DNA of 64,000 nt from Paenibacillus endophyticus (GTDB taxonomy: Bacteria > Bacillota > Bacilli > Paenibacillales > Paenibacillaceae), in contig NZ_JACHXW010000016.1 in assembly GCF_014192395.1 (NCBI RefSeq), positions 96,932-160,931 of the forward strand. Direction: 5' to 3'. Below are positions 7,844 through 18,005 of this stretch, piece by piece. Position numbers and translations under genes: made by a program. The notes below the pieces were generated by a model. That model searched no databases. It saw only the letters and a program-made list of their open reading frames with translations, and was not told the DNA's origin. Position 1 is the first letter of the stretch. The number at the start of each line of letters is the position of its first letter.

Positions 7844-8818
7844 TTAAAAAATACCCAATATTTGTAGTCCATACTTCTCTACCTTTACCTTGCCAAATCC
7901 CTTAACCTCTAACAGTTCCTCCACAGTCCTCGGATATCTCGAAATCATATCTTCCATCTCATTGTTATTGAAAATGAAATATGCCTTTACGTTCTCTTCT
8001 CTTGAAGTTCTTAATCTAAATGCTATCAGTAGTTCACGAAGTTGTGCTTCATCTTTTCTTTGAGTATTCTCATTCGCAAGTTGATACTTACCAACAATAT
8101 CCATCTCAATTGGGGTATTTAGCTTTACCAGTAAGTCAGCAATATCATACATATCTTTCTCAGCAAGATCGTATTGATTTGCTTTATCATTCTGATACTT
8201 CTCTAATGTTGTTTTAATCTGGTCATACTTAATAAGCGTTTTTTCAATCTCTGCTGGGCATTTGTATTTCTTAATTATTGTTTTTGGATTAGCCATTACA
8301 ACCAATGAAATAATTGGCATATTGTTGATTTTCAACTCTTTAGAAAGCACATGTTTTAAAATATCTACATGCCTTGTATTTTGCGTAACAGGGCTATAGA
8401 TGCCTTCTTTGTAATCTTTCCCATACCTATTTTTCATGGTTCTTACAAAGTTACCATCTGAATCAATCGAGATATTACCACTTAATTTCTTTGTTTCTAA
8501 AATACATGTAAACTTATTTGAAATGACAACGAAATCAAGTTGAGCTACATAATCGCCATATTCTAATCTAACATCATGAAGACAAAGTATAGGTAGGAAG
8601 GAATTTTTCAATTCAAAGTAGACATTGTTCTCCCCATCTAATCCATATTTAAGGAATTTAATGTCCCTTTCGATGTTGTCCTTCTTTTCGCCATCATCAA
8701 CTTTAATTAGTAATTCATTGAGGGCAGTAAGATGCTGATTATCCTTTGAGAAATCCTTAATGAATGTGGGGCTTTGAATAGTCCGTTTTTGACCAAAAAG
8801 TTTATTAAATATTGACAT
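7844..8818 (-). CDS. NERD-domain nuclease-related protein with HRDC domain
   Basis: The chosen ATG (MSIFNKLFGQ) follows GAGGGG eight bases upstream and gives 324 residues. A NERD domain lies at about 65-170, with YVAQLDFVVISNKFTCILETKKLSG containing the D and ExK residues of a nuclease-like site. An HRDC domain fills about 255-324 (QLRELLIAFRLRTSREENV, ELLEVKGFGKVKVEKYG), a fold that binds single-stranded DNA. The combination suggests DNA processing or defence. A terminator separates it from the upstream tail gene. Confidence 0.8.
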   Translation of the reverse strand: MSIFNKLFGQKRTIQSPTFIKDFSKDNQHLTALNELLIKVDDGEKKDNIERDIKFLKYGLDGENNVYFELKNSFLPILCLHDVRLEYGDYVAQLDFVVISNKFTCILETKKLSGNISIDSDGNFVRTMKNRYGKDYKEGIYSPVTQNTRHVDILKHVLSKELKINNMPIISLVVMANPKTIIKKYKCPAEIEKTLIKYDQIKTTLEKYQNDKANQYDLAEKDMYDIADLLVKLNTPIEMDIVGKYQLANENTQRKDEAQLRELLIAFRLRTSREENVKAYFIFNNNEMEDMISRYPRTVEELLEVKGFGKVKVEKYGLQILGIF

Positions 8819-8956
8819 TTGTGATTCCCCTCGAACGTTTAGTATGTTAAAGAATAGATAATTAGTAGGAGTTATTCTCATATTTGATAGTCAGATTATA
8901 CCATATGTATATTGAAGTAGACCTTCAAATTCCAGAAGTTCTATGTCTTGATCCCC

Positions 8957-8994
8957 AAAAAAAAGATCAGCCCACAAAATGGACTGATCTTTTT
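8957..8994. terminator. Terminator between tail gene and NERD gene
   Basis: AAAAGATCAG pairs with CTGATCTTTT around a short loop, with A residues on one side and T residues on the other, so it can act in both directions. It lies about 45 bp beyond the stop of the tail gene. Confidence 0.75.
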
Positions 8995-9038
8995 GATAAC
9001 TTGTATGAAAGCCTACTTAAAACTCACATTCATTACTT

Positions 9039-12000
9039 TTAGTTGATGTCTACCCTAGACCCATTGATTTGAATGTAGCCAGTTGCATTCAAGTTGATAT
9101 CTCCATTTATATTTACGTTTAGTCCAGAGTTATCCAGCTCTATAACATTCCCATTTTTTAGACTAAGCTTTATACTGTCGCCAGCATCGTTTTTTCCAAT
9201 ACGTGAGCCAGAAGAATTCCCTATCTGAATAGATGCATTCTCTGATATTAAATCAATAGATTTACCTTTTACTGTTATGCCTTGATTAATCGCGGTAATA
9301 TCAATTCCTGTATCCGACAATTTCACTTGTCTTATATCGCCAGAATTACTAGCGTTATACTTCATGGAAAATTCAGTAGGAAGCTTGTAAATGTATCCTC
9401 TCGCGCTATCTCCATAATCAGGCTGATTGATTTTCACTCCATCACCAGCACCCCAAATACTATATGGATAGGATGTTTGACCAGATCCTTCAAAAGCGAT
9501 CCTTAACTTTTCAGTCTCAGCCATTTCATAGCTGTAAGCAATATAAGATGTTGCATCAGTCGTCAAATACTTCTTCTCAGCTTCTTTCCAATATAAAGCA
9601 TTGCCACGCGAATCCTTTGCAGGAGTTTTGGTAACAACTCTTCCTGTAATCCACTTAGCTTCGTTGTTTTCAATATCGATATAGTCTACATATGATCCTA
9701 TATCTCCTTCTTTAGCCAAAGTTTTTAAATGGTTAACAGTCAAGTCAGCAATATATCCATTGTCCGCTGTGATCGTATTTGTAACAATATGTTCAGATGT
9801 AATCAATCCTGCACCAATGATATCGAACTTATTGAGATAGAGTTTTCTTGCATCTCCATCAATTAGCAAGTCACCATCACCTGACAAGATATTCAGCCTA
9901 ATTGCTGTCAAGTCTTCTGCATATAACTTCCCATCAATGCCAGCATAGAACTTCTTAACCCACACTGGAGCCAGTGCTGATCCCACGTTAGCTTCGATTG
10001 CAATGCCTTCTGTAGCATTAAGAGTAGTTCTGTTCGTTATATTCCCTCTAGTGACCACGATGCCATTCTCAGCGTCTATAACTGTATTGTTATAGTTACG
10101 ACCAAGTTGCAATGTACTCTTCTCAAGGAAATCTGCAAGCTTGCTTCTGCCACTCTCATATGACTTATAGAAGTTTTCCCATTTCGTATGGAAGATTAAA
10201 CGAGTAGATCCGAGATCGGTCACAATGCGAGTTGTAGAATTCATATTCACAAACACTGGTGTCATATACACATTCAGGTCATCATAAGCAGTTCGTAACT
10301 CTAACTCTATAGCAACTAATTGATCTCTCGCATCAGTTAAACCATAATAGATAGAATCCCTGTCATTATAAATAGTCGTTGCGTACCGAACAATTGTCTC
10401 TTTTAGCTCAATGTACTGTTTCGTAATTGTCTTAAATTGGTTAAGCAAACTTATCTTCTCTGTGGATACAATTACGTCATCCAATATGATTGAATCGAGC
10501 TTACTGAAATCCAACTGCAACGAATTCACATCCAACAAGACATCTCCATTGCTTGTCTCGATACGCAAGCGTTTCGCAACCAAGTCTTCAGCTATCAGCG
10601 TTCCATCTTCATAGGTCGAATTGCCAATAGAACCATACACTTTATTGACCCAATGATCTGTCTCCCACTTCTGCAACGCTAAACCATTCGTAGCATTTAG
10701 AATTGAACGATACTTTCCATCATTCCTTAACGCTACAACTCCATATTGACCAATTGTTACGTTGTTATAGAATTGTCCCATATTGATCCCCGAATAGGAT
10801 AAAGCATCCTCAATCTTGTTTCTCAAATTTTTCTCTTCATCATAATAATTCTTGAATTTAAGAATAAACTCAGATCGACTTGCTATCTCACTCGTTGTCT
10901 CAGTTAAAGGATCGTTAATATTAATGTTCAACGGATCTTTAGCTACGATTTTGATGAATTGCTCCATGTAGGTTAATAAAGCATTATATGCATTGATTAG
11001 AGGTGTAGTTGAATACAAGTCTATTACGCTTGGTGTCTTAGCGAAGAACTGTGAATCAATATCAAAGATATCGTCCCTCTGTGAACGCTTATATTCTTCA
11101 GCTTGTTCTAGCATACGCTTGTATTGAGATTCGATCTTATAAAGTTCAGTAATGATCTGCATCTTTTCAATTGTAGTAAACTTATTATCCATTACGATGG
11201 TTTCAAATTTACCGATATCAAGATAACCATTTTCCGAATCAAGAATCGCTTCTCCGATGTTATTAACAATCTTCAAGCTTTCAGCAACCAAACCTTTTGA
11301 ATATAGAGTGCCATCACTTTGATCTGCCCACAAAATTTTCTCCCATCCATCTGGATGATTAGATAGATCTGTAGTAGCCTTATCAATAACAAACCCTTCG
11401 CTGTCATCCATCTTAACTCTTGTAATGTCATTGAATGACCAGAGACCAAATGTATCTGGATTTTCTTCAACTAATCCCATTTTCATAACAAGCTTTCCAT
11501 TTCGGTCAAATATTTCACCAAGAGATCCTTGCCATTTTACGATTCCATGTTCATCTTCAATCGCTAGGTTGGTTCCCATAATCACTTTTCCGTAAATACG
11601 TTCTCCAACAATACCATTACCAGTAATGGCATGTTTCCATGTGTTACCACCATCATTAGTAATAGCTATCATTCCATTGAGACCAACTAGATAAGTCAAA
11701 GGATCATTTGGATCTCGAATAATTAACCCTCTATCTGACAACTCAATAACCTGATCTTTAGCACCTATGATAGCTTGCTTATTCGCATCCCAAAAGTTAT
11801 TAATAATTTGATTGATCGAACCTTCGTTCTCCATAGACAGATCCCATTTCCACTTATCTATGCTAACCTGAGTGGATGAACTGTAACCTTTGTATAGCAT
11901 GTCTAGGAATTTATCTTTATTAGCTAGATCCTTAATGTTGCTGATTGTCACACTGATTGTTTCATTTTCGAAATCATAATCAACTTCAGTAAGCTTTGCT

Positions 12001-13520
12001 TCATAACTAACACGCAAACGCTCTTGCTCAATCAAAATAATATCGCCTAATTCAAGTTTATCCCAATTGACTTGTTCAGTGACCATACTTAGAAAATTAG
12101 TAATCTCAGCTTTCAACGTAATTTTCTTACGCTTCAACTCAGCAAAAACCTTCTTACCTTCAATCAGCAGATCTTCAGCATTGTCGATGTTTGAATCCTG
12201 CCACTCATGTTCAATAATGAACTGATTTCTCTCTTCGAGGAGTGCTGGAGAAAAGTTATTTTCTAGCGCAAGCAATTCCTTTAGACTATTCACTTGATTC
12301 AATACACCCTGAAGTGAATCTTTAGCAACAATTACTTCAGCTTCTTTGCTGGAGACATTGGACTTTTTCAATTCGATTTCAATAAGCTTCAGATTCAACT
12401 CAGCCTTAAGTGATGCAAGATTACTTTTCAGAAGAACAGTATCTTGTTTATTGTTTACGGCATTATCAACTTCGTCTTCCATTTTTGCAATCCGAGTATT
12501 GAGGACATCTCTTTGATCTAACAAAATTTTCAGATCAACATTTAATGTCCTCAATTCTCCCTCTTTGACATTGAGAATACCATTTTTCGATACTCTTTCA
12601 GCTACCAGTGTTTGAAACGCTCCATTCTTCTCTTCAAGCAATTTATCGTATCTAAGGATATGATGACACAGCTCATCCGACACATCAAAATCACTATGAG
12701 AAATAACTTCATAACCATCATCAGTTAATACCTCTTTATATGGATATATGAAATAACTCAAGTCCTCGATGTACGTTGTTCCTGTTGGATTAATCTCACG
12801 AATAGTGATGTCTTCCTTACCATACATCTTCATTCTTGTGATTATTTCTTCCGAATTATCTTCCTGATTCAAACTTTCAAGATACCTACCAAGCTTGATT
12901 TCGAAACCCTTATTCAGACCTGTCAGATCAGGTTTTAAGAGGTCTACTTGCCTAGTTGCTGTCTTCCATGACACCAATGCATTAAAGGTCGTAGCGACCT
13001 CAAAGACTTGCTCTAACACTGTGCTCGAAGACACTTCTAATCCTCGACGCTTCAGATCGAACTCAGAATCAACATAGCCCACTTTCCAATTCGTGTTAAT
13101 GAGTAGGTCATTCAAAAGTTCTGTAGCTGTCTTCGACTGAGCTTTGTAATCACGAATCAGCTTATCATTCATTTCGAATCCTAATGATAAACAAGTGATG
13201 TTCACTTCTTCTTTACTGTCGTCACCAATTTTCTCCACTTGAGTAACCATGAAATACTCTACGTACTTGTCTAGAATCAGTTTGATCAGATATCTACCTC
13301 TGATTTTATCGGCATTATTATTCCTGATAAGTTCATGACCTTGATCGATGAATACAGGTAGCGTAAAGGTCAATTCATTCAATGCGCCAAGCTTGTTACT
13401 GAATGAAATATTATACGACTCATTCATTTTTGCAATGATCTCTTTATTTGGCTTACATAGAAACACTTGTGGTTTAATTGGCTTTTTCTTAAAATCGATA
13501 TCACCTAGTCTTATTGTCAT
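9039..13520 (-). CDS. Orphan phage tail / tail-spike protein (1493 residues)
   Basis: The N-terminal 350 residues look like the prophage endopeptidase-tail module found in Siphophage tail proteins (baseplate-attaching, KLGALNELTFTLP, ELLNDLLINTNWKVG). A coiled-coil stretch follows at about 310-420, then long repeats containing GLALQKWETD-like and GEAILDSENG-like motifs, and a beta-rich C-terminus (IDLISENASIQIGNSSG) like receptor-binding tips. GGAGGTG precedes the ATG. No other tail, capsid, lysis or packaging gene is nearby. The uninterrupted 4.5-kb frame in a region with several broken genes suggests selection. Confidence 0.8.
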   Translation of the reverse strand: MTIRLGDIDFKKKPIKPQVFLCKPNKEIIAKMNESYNISFSNKLGALNELTFTLPVFIDQGHELIRNNNADKIRGRYLIKLILDKYVEYFMVTQVEKIGDDSKEEVNITCLSLGFEMNDKLIRDYKAQSKTATELLNDLLINTNWKVGYVDSEFDLKRRGLEVSSSTVLEQVFEVATTFNALVSWKTATRQVDLLKPDLTGLNKGFEIKLGRYLESLNQEDNSEEIITRMKMYGKEDITIREINPTGTTYIEDLSYFIYPYKEVLTDDGYEVISHSDFDVSDELCHHILRYDKLLEEKNGAFQTLVAERVSKNGILNVKEGELRTLNVDLKILLDQRDVLNTRIAKMEDEVDNAVNNKQDTVLLKSNLASLKAELNLKLIEIELKKSNVSSKEAEVIVAKDSLQGVLNQVNSLKELLALENNFSPALLEERNQFIIEHEWQDSNIDNAEDLLIEGKKVFAELKRKKITLKAEITNFLSMVTEQVNWDKLELGDIILIEQERLRVSYEAKLTEVDYDFENETISVTISNIKDLANKDKFLDMLYKGYSSSTQVSIDKWKWDLSMENEGSINQIINNFWDANKQAIIGAKDQVIELSDRGLIIRDPNDPLTYLVGLNGMIAITNDGGNTWKHAITGNGIVGERIYGKVIMGTNLAIEDEHGIVKWQGSLGEIFDRNGKLVMKMGLVEENPDTFGLWSFNDITRVKMDDSEGFVIDKATTDLSNHPDGWEKILWADQSDGTLYSKGLVAESLKIVNNIGEAILDSENGYLDIGKFETIVMDNKFTTIEKMQIITELYKIESQYKRMLEQAEEYKRSQRDDIFDIDSQFFAKTPSVIDLYSTTPLINAYNALLTYMEQFIKIVAKDPLNININDPLTETTSEIASRSEFILKFKNYYDEEKNLRNKIEDALSYSGINMGQFYNNVTIGQYGVVALRNDGKYRSILNATNGLALQKWETDHWVNKVYGSIGNSTYEDGTLIAEDLVAKRLRIETSNGDVLLDVNSLQLDFSKLDSIILDDVIVSTEKISLLNQFKTITKQYIELKETIVRYATTIYNDRDSIYYGLTDARDQLVAIELELRTAYDDLNVYMTPVFVNMNSTTRIVTDLGSTRLIFHTKWENFYKSYESGRSKLADFLEKSTLQLGRNYNNTVIDAENGIVVTRGNITNRTTLNATEGIAIEANVGSALAPVWVKKFYAGIDGKLYAEDLTAIRLNILSGDGDLLIDGDARKLYLNKFDIIGAGLITSEHIVTNTITADNGYIADLTVNHLKTLAKEGDIGSYVDYIDIENNEAKWITGRVVTKTPAKDSRGNALYWKEAEKKYLTTDATSYIAYSYEMAETEKLRIAFEGSGQTSYPYSIWGAGDGVKINQPDYGDSARGYIYKLPTEFSMKYNASNSGDIRQVKLSDTGIDITAINQGITVKGKSIDLISENASIQIGNSSGSRIGKNDAGDSIKLSLKNGNVIELDNSGLNVNINGDINLNATGYIQINGSRVDIN

Positions 13521-13634
13521 TAAAGCACCTCCAAGGTAAATTATTGTGTTAATGTCTGATTATCTTCATCTTGATGAAAAAAGCTTAGATGCAAAATCAA
13601 TCTGCTTCTAGGCTTTTAATCGTTACTTTGCGTT

Positions 13635-13823
13635 CTACAGTTCACTTTTAATAACTGTTTTGATTTTAATTTTTAATTCATTAGAGATTAGATAAGATTC
13701 AATGTTAATCCATTTGCTTAAATGTTCTCTTGACACTCCACATTTCTTTGCGATAAATATAATCGGTGTTCCAAACCTCTTTTGAAAGCTTAACAACGCT
13801 GAACGTAATTCATTATCATTCAT
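13635..13823 (-). CDS. Small helix-turn-helix protein
   Basis: The chosen ATG (MNDNELRSALLS) follows GGAGGGG six bases upstream, giving 62 residues. Residues about 17-45 (TPIIFIAKKCGVSREHLSKWIN) have the spacing of a Cro/C1-type helix-turn-helix. It is probably a DNA-binding regulator. It lies 115 bp upstream of the tail gene on the same strand and could control it. Confidence 0.6.
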   Translation of the reverse strand: MNDNELRSALLSFQKRFGTPIIFIAKKCGVSREHLSKWINIESYLISNELKIKIKTVIKSEL

Positions 13824-13866
13824 TTCAGTCCCCTCCTTCACGAAATTGTGATGTATTAAGCAAAAT

Positions 13867-13892
13867 AAAAACTCTCCGATTTTTCGGAGAGT
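13867..13892 (-). terminator. Terminator upstream of the HTH gene
   Basis: ACTCTCCG and CGGAGAGT pair around a five-T loop, followed on the minus strand by TTTTTATTTTG. It would end transcripts arriving from the integrase remnant. Confidence 0.7.
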
Positions 13893-14070
13893 GGGTCACT
13901 TCATAAAGTGTTATATTATCAGTAGTTTCTATCATTTTGGCAGATAATCTCTGGTTTTGACGTATCGCTTCAAATCACTATCGAGTTTCTGGCTGTATGT
14001 GTACTATCCTTTAACGAAGATCATAATCTTGATTTCACTTTTAACCCACCCCCACCCCTCCCTTCCAAGA

Positions 14071-14099
14071 CAAAACAAAAACCACCTCTACAGGTGGCT
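14071..14099 (-). terminator. Terminator at the end of the integrase remnant
   Basis: CCACCTGTAGAGGTGG with TTTTTGTTTTG on the minus strand directly overlaps the stop of the remnant, as expected for the 3' end of a formerly complete gene. Confidence 0.7.
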
Positions 14100-14286
14100 A
14101 GTCTTTAAATATGTTATCTACCGCTTTCTGCTTGTCTTCATCTGATGGCATAGAATAGCGTAGTATCATATCTGCACTTGAATGACCGCTAAGGCTTTGT
14201 GTAACGCTTATATCTTCCCCAGAACGTACAAGCCCAGTAATAAAGCTGTGGCGAGTCTGATGAACGTTGTGACCATTCTTCTCCAT
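14098..14286 (-). pseudogene. C-terminal remnant of a second tyrosine recombinase
   Basis: The 62-codon frame holds only the last catalytic part of an integrase: HQTRHSFITGL (H-x-x-R box), LSGHSSADMILRYSM (GH box and the nucleophile Tyr region). The N-terminal domain and the first catalytic Arg are missing; upstream sequence encodes no continuation. It suggests that another integrative element once ended here, so the island is composite. Confidence 0.75.
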
Positions 14287-14369
14287 TAGATTCTGAACGC
14301 TTCAATATTTATATTCATGTGATGAAGGTTGGATATATACAGACGCAGTAACTTCTAATTATTATTCAA

Positions 14370-15215
14370 TTATTCTTGATCTTCGATTGGTAAATTCCAA
14401 TAAGGTATATCATACGAACTTGTTGCGCTACTATAATGTCTTTTTTTATTGTTACATTTATTACAGAGAATTTGAAAATTAGAGGGATCATTATTTCCGT
14501 TTTTATCCAAAGGAACTATGTGATCCATATCAGGATCGATACCTAAAAAGAGGTCTCCAGATAGTGGGTTACGACAGATCGTACACACGCCTTTATCTCG
14601 AAAAAACATCCCTCTTTTTAACCAAACTGGCAATGAAGACATTCGTTTTATTTTTCCAGTTTCTAAAATGTATTCTGAATGCAATTGATGTAAGCGAGCT
14701 TTGTCTCTATCTATACACTCAGCAAGTCTCTCATGAAAATCACGAAGAAAATGTTTATTCAACATGAGTACATGAAAAGCAGAATGGATAATGTTAGGCT
14801 TAAATTCATCTATTTTCTCTGCAATCCAGTCCACATAATTGATAAGCTTTTTGCAACTTTTGCATTTTCCGCAAAAGCCATGCCCTTCGATATATTCAAA
14901 ATTAGGAATGATTTTAGATGGAATCCTAACATCGAAATCTTTCAAAGTGTTCTCATAAAAGACAAACATCTCTTGACTGTAATCGCTATTTCTAAAATCT
15001 TCGATCATACTAGAGTTATTTGAAATCCACCATAAGTACTCGTGAAGTATTGTTTCTTTTTTGGATTTAAATAGTTTATCTGGGAAATGATCACGAATTA
15101 TTTCCCAAAACATATTAAAATCAGAATAATTATCAACGTAAAAATTTTGGATTGCCCCGCTAACTAGAAGGATTGAATCCGAGTATGAAAAACGTTCGTG
15201 TAGTATGTGTCGCAT
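14370..15215 (-). CDS. HNH endonuclease, second copy type
   Basis: A 281-residue protein started at the ATG that follows AAGGAGATATGTG. An internal CGKCKSCKKL motif (about 115-124) forms a possible zinc site, and the C-terminal HNH core has CTICRNPLSG, DMDHIVPLDKNG and CNKCNNKKR. It is not similar to the HNH protein at 6346-7329 outside the nuclease core. It lies upstream of the integrase remnant and may be cargo of that older element. Role in DNA cleavage is expected from the family; target unknown. Confidence 0.8.
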   Translation of the reverse strand: MRHILHERFSYSDSILLVSGAIQNFYVDNYSDFNMFWEIIRDHFPDKLFKSKKETILHEYLWWISNNSSMIEDFRNSDYSQEMFVFYENTLKDFDVRIPSKIIPNFEYIEGHGFCGKCKSCKKLINYVDWIAEKIDEFKPNIIHSAFHVLMLNKHFLRDFHERLAECIDRDKARLHQLHSEYILETGKIKRMSSLPVWLKRGMFFRDKGVCTICRNPLSGDLFLGIDPDMDHIVPLDKNGNNDPSNFQILCNKCNNKKRHYSSATSSYDIPYWNLPIEDQE

Positions 15216-15388
15216 CACATATCTCCTTGAACTTTTATTTTTAAAATTTAAATGCTAGTTCAACCATGGTATTCCATATTCTTATTCTGGTTCAAAAGTA
15301 AATTTGTCAAACTTTTTGCCGACACTTATAGTAATGTTCACCGTAATATATCTAAGCATAAATTAAGGTTTGACCACTTAATATTATA

Positions 15389-16774
15389 TTATTCCTCAAT
15401 AATATGCTTTGCTTCATTTAGTTCTAACAAAACTAAACTAGTGTTATACTCTCTTCCTCTAGCAATTAACTCCAATACTTCTTCAAAGAAATGGAATTTT
15501 ACCTCTACATTATCATTTTTAATAGTTATTTCACTGATACTCTCATTTATTATACGACATATAAACTCTTCATTATAGCCAAGTAAAGTATCAAGGATTT
15601 CTTCGTAAGGTAAAAATCCATTATCCTTGAATTTTCTTTCTACTGCCCCTGCTAGTTCTAATGTTTTATAATGTTGCGTTGAAAGAAACTTTTTAAACCA
15701 TTCAACCTTTTCTGTTGGTAATTTAGAAACAGCCTTATCTAAAAAATCATATTTTGGGGAAATAAATATTAGTTCATCACTATCTTTATGTGGTTTATAT
15801 TCCGAATTAATCCATTCCCGAAATGTATTAAGTGCTTTACCAAGTTCCACAAATACTTCATAGAAAAACTTTCCTTCATCCTTATATCTAAAAAGTTCAA
15901 CTTTATTGGTTAATTTGTTGACGATGCAATAATTTATAACAGGATCTTTCCAAACAGTAGTTCTTAAATTCCAATATGATGGCTTGAAGAAAAAATCAAT
16001 TGGTAAATCAAATAATACATTCGCTCTTAGAATATGCTCTAATTTAGGTAGAACTCTTCCATCAAAATAATCGTCAATTTTATCAGTTTCAAATCCTATA
16101 AGAGTAGCAAATTCTAGTTTATTATATCTCGTTTGATGAAAATAAACTTGTTGCAATTTATCTGCAAAGTTCAAGGCTGTAAATTCATATTTATCTTTTA
16201 AAAAATCAGATAACCTGTGATGCAGATGTATAAATGATTTATTTCTCTCAATTATCTTTACATCCGACTCTTTAAATTTATAATCCTCTTTTCGTATAAT
16301 TTGACTCATTAATCTTTCTAATTCTTCCCCGTTAGCCCGTATGCTTCTTGTATTTCTTCTGACATAAATAATATTTGATTGTATTATTTCTCCTTTTTGG
16401 CTTGTGAAGTCCTTGGATGAAACCCTGATCTTTTCCGAACCTTTAATATAAATTAACCCAAGTTGTATTACTTTCCCTCCAATTTCATGCTCAAAATATA
16501 ATACTTTTACATCAATTGAATAGCCAAGAGTTGCTTCAATTCTCTGCCCTAAGTCTGCTTCATCAATTTTATTGCTTATCCCAACTATTTCATTTGTCTG
16601 ATTTTCTATCCCTAATATTAGATATCCACCGCCACTATTAGTGAATGCAAGTAAATCCTTTATAAATTCATAAAACTCCTCTTTTTTTGATATATTAAGT
16701 TCCTTTTTAAAATCCCATTTATCATCTTCTCTACCAAGTGAATACATCTCAAAAAACATTTCCTTGCTTAACAT
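15389..16774 (-). CDS. AlbA_2 (Schlafen-like) domain protein
   Basis: The ATG chosen has AAAGGTGAT six bases upstream and yields 461 residues. Residues about 15-125 form an AlbA_2 domain, recognised from WDFKKELN, DLLAFTNSGGGYLILGIE and the later YVRRNTRS motif. These domains bind nucleic acid or nucleotides and occur in bacterial regulators and defence proteins; related Schlafen proteins cut tRNA. The remaining three quarters are helical with no motif I recognise. It is followed upstream by a DUF3800 gene on the same strand, with a 103-bp gap. Confidence 0.78.
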   Translation of the reverse strand: MLSKEMFFEMYSLGREDDKWDFKKELNISKKEEFYEFIKDLLAFTNSGGGYLILGIENQTNEIVGISNKIDEADLGQRIEATLGYSIDVKVLYFEHEIGGKVIQLGLIYIKGSEKIRVSSKDFTSQKGEIIQSNIIYVRRNTRSIRANGEELERLMSQIIRKEDYKFKESDVKIIERNKSFIHLHHRLSDFLKDKYEFTALNFADKLQQVYFHQTRYNKLEFATLIGFETDKIDDYFDGRVLPKLEHILRANVLFDLPIDFFFKPSYWNLRTTVWKDPVINYCIVNKLTNKVELFRYKDEGKFFYEVFVELGKALNTFREWINSEYKPHKDSDELIFISPKYDFLDKAVSKLPTEKVEWFKKFLSTQHYKTLELAGAVERKFKDNGFLPYEEILDTLLGYNEEFICRIINESISEITIKNDNVEVKFHFFEEVLELIARGREYNTSLVLLELNEAKHIIEE

Positions 16775-16877
16775 AAATGCAATCACCTTTCTTTTAAAAT
16801 TAATGTTCTCACAAATTAAACTTTACTATATGGATTAAAACCACACCTAAGGAGTAATTCTGGTAGAGTTTTATAGG

Positions 16878-18005
16878 TCATTGCAAAAGATGTAATCTCA
16901 CCATGTCACTTTCTGAGGAAAAAATATTCTCTGGATCCATGCCTAAAGAACGAAAAACATGGAGAGCAAAATCGTCTTTATAGTTTTCTCCTCTATCATT
17001 AAGTAATCTGTTTAAACTTCCTGCGAATAGATCAGCTATTTGTAATTGCACACTTGCGTATGATTCAGTAGCACCAAATAAATTTAAACGCAGTTTATCT
17101 TCATAATTAACTTTAAATTGAAGTTGCAAGTTTTGCTCTATCTTCACCAGAGTTAATGCATCATTTCCTACTTCTTTGTCCTTTGTAAAATTAACAGAGC
17201 GTGGTAGGCTTACTCGACCTGTTGCTGTTTCATGCTCAATACCCATATGCACAAGTTGATAATGCAAATCACTGAGCAAATCATCAATCTTTCTTCTATT
17301 TTCTCGCATATCAAATGCTATCGCTTGAAAACTGACCATTTCTCCCATTTCAACAACTTTGTTAAAGAACTCAACGTATAAATCATACTGATGTTTTTTC
17401 ATTTCGGTAAAGTGAAACTCATTTTTAACTGTTAATCCTTTTTCCCTCTTCCATTCACTCATAACTCGTATCAGATTTTCATTTTTGCTTCTTTCAAGCA
17501 CCCAGTAACTACCGACTATCGCAAAATTCTTGTTCTTCCCAGTTTCGTCGCAATATATATTTATGGTTGGAATATCAGGCTTAGTTGAGAGCTGAATTTC
17601 TTTCTCAACCTCTTCTTTACTCTTTCTGAACCTTCTTACCTTTTCTTCTCCTTTAAATAGACCAAATTCATTCTGTATTTTCGCCCTTGCCCTTGCCAAA
17701 GAAGTAAGCCTTTCAAATTCATATAATTGTTCGGGGGTTACAGCTTGCCCTTCCTTATAATTCTTCGATTCATATATTTCCCAATACTTTATCATTAGTG
17801 TGATGTCAGAATTACGTGTGCTTTGAAATCGATTAAGTAAGTGCGCTACTCGTGTGATTAAATGAAAATGGTCGTCTGCATTCAATCGTTCGATTAATAC
17901 CTCTTTCTCTTTTTCTCTTCTTGCTAACTTTTCGGGGTCTACTTCTTGCTCATCAAATTCACTTTCTTCCTCTTCTTCAAAAGCAAACAACACTTCATCA
18001 GCCAT
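16878..18005 (-). CDS. DUF3800 domain protein
   Basis: A 375-residue protein with an acidic N-terminus (EEEEESEFDEQEVD) and a DUF3800 domain from about residue 145. The family signature is visible as IYCDETGKNKNFAIVGSYW and, near the end, SVQLQIADLFAGSLNRL, giving conserved acidic residues as in RNase H-like folds. DUF3800 genes are common in phages and defence islands but their activity is not established. AGGGGG precedes the ATG. It probably shares a transcript with the AlbA_2 gene. Confidence 0.78.
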   Translation of the reverse strand: MADEVLFAFEEEEESEFDEQEVDPEKLARREKEKEVLIERLNADDHFHLITRVAHLLNRFQSTRNSDITLMIKYWEIYESKNYKEGQAVTPEQLYEFERLTSLARARAKIQNEFGLFKGEEKVRRFRKSKEEVEKEIQLSTKPDIPTINIYCDETGKNKNFAIVGSYWVLERSKNENLIRVMSEWKREKGLTVKNEFHFTEMKKHQYDLYVEFFNKVVEMGEMVSFQAIAFDMRENRRKIDDLLSDLHYQLVHMGIEHETATGRVSLPRSVNFTKDKEVGNDALTLVKIEQNLQLQFKVNYEDKLRLNLFGATESYASVQLQIADLFAGSLNRLLNDRGENYKDDFALHVFRSLGMDPENIFSSESDMVRLHLLQ

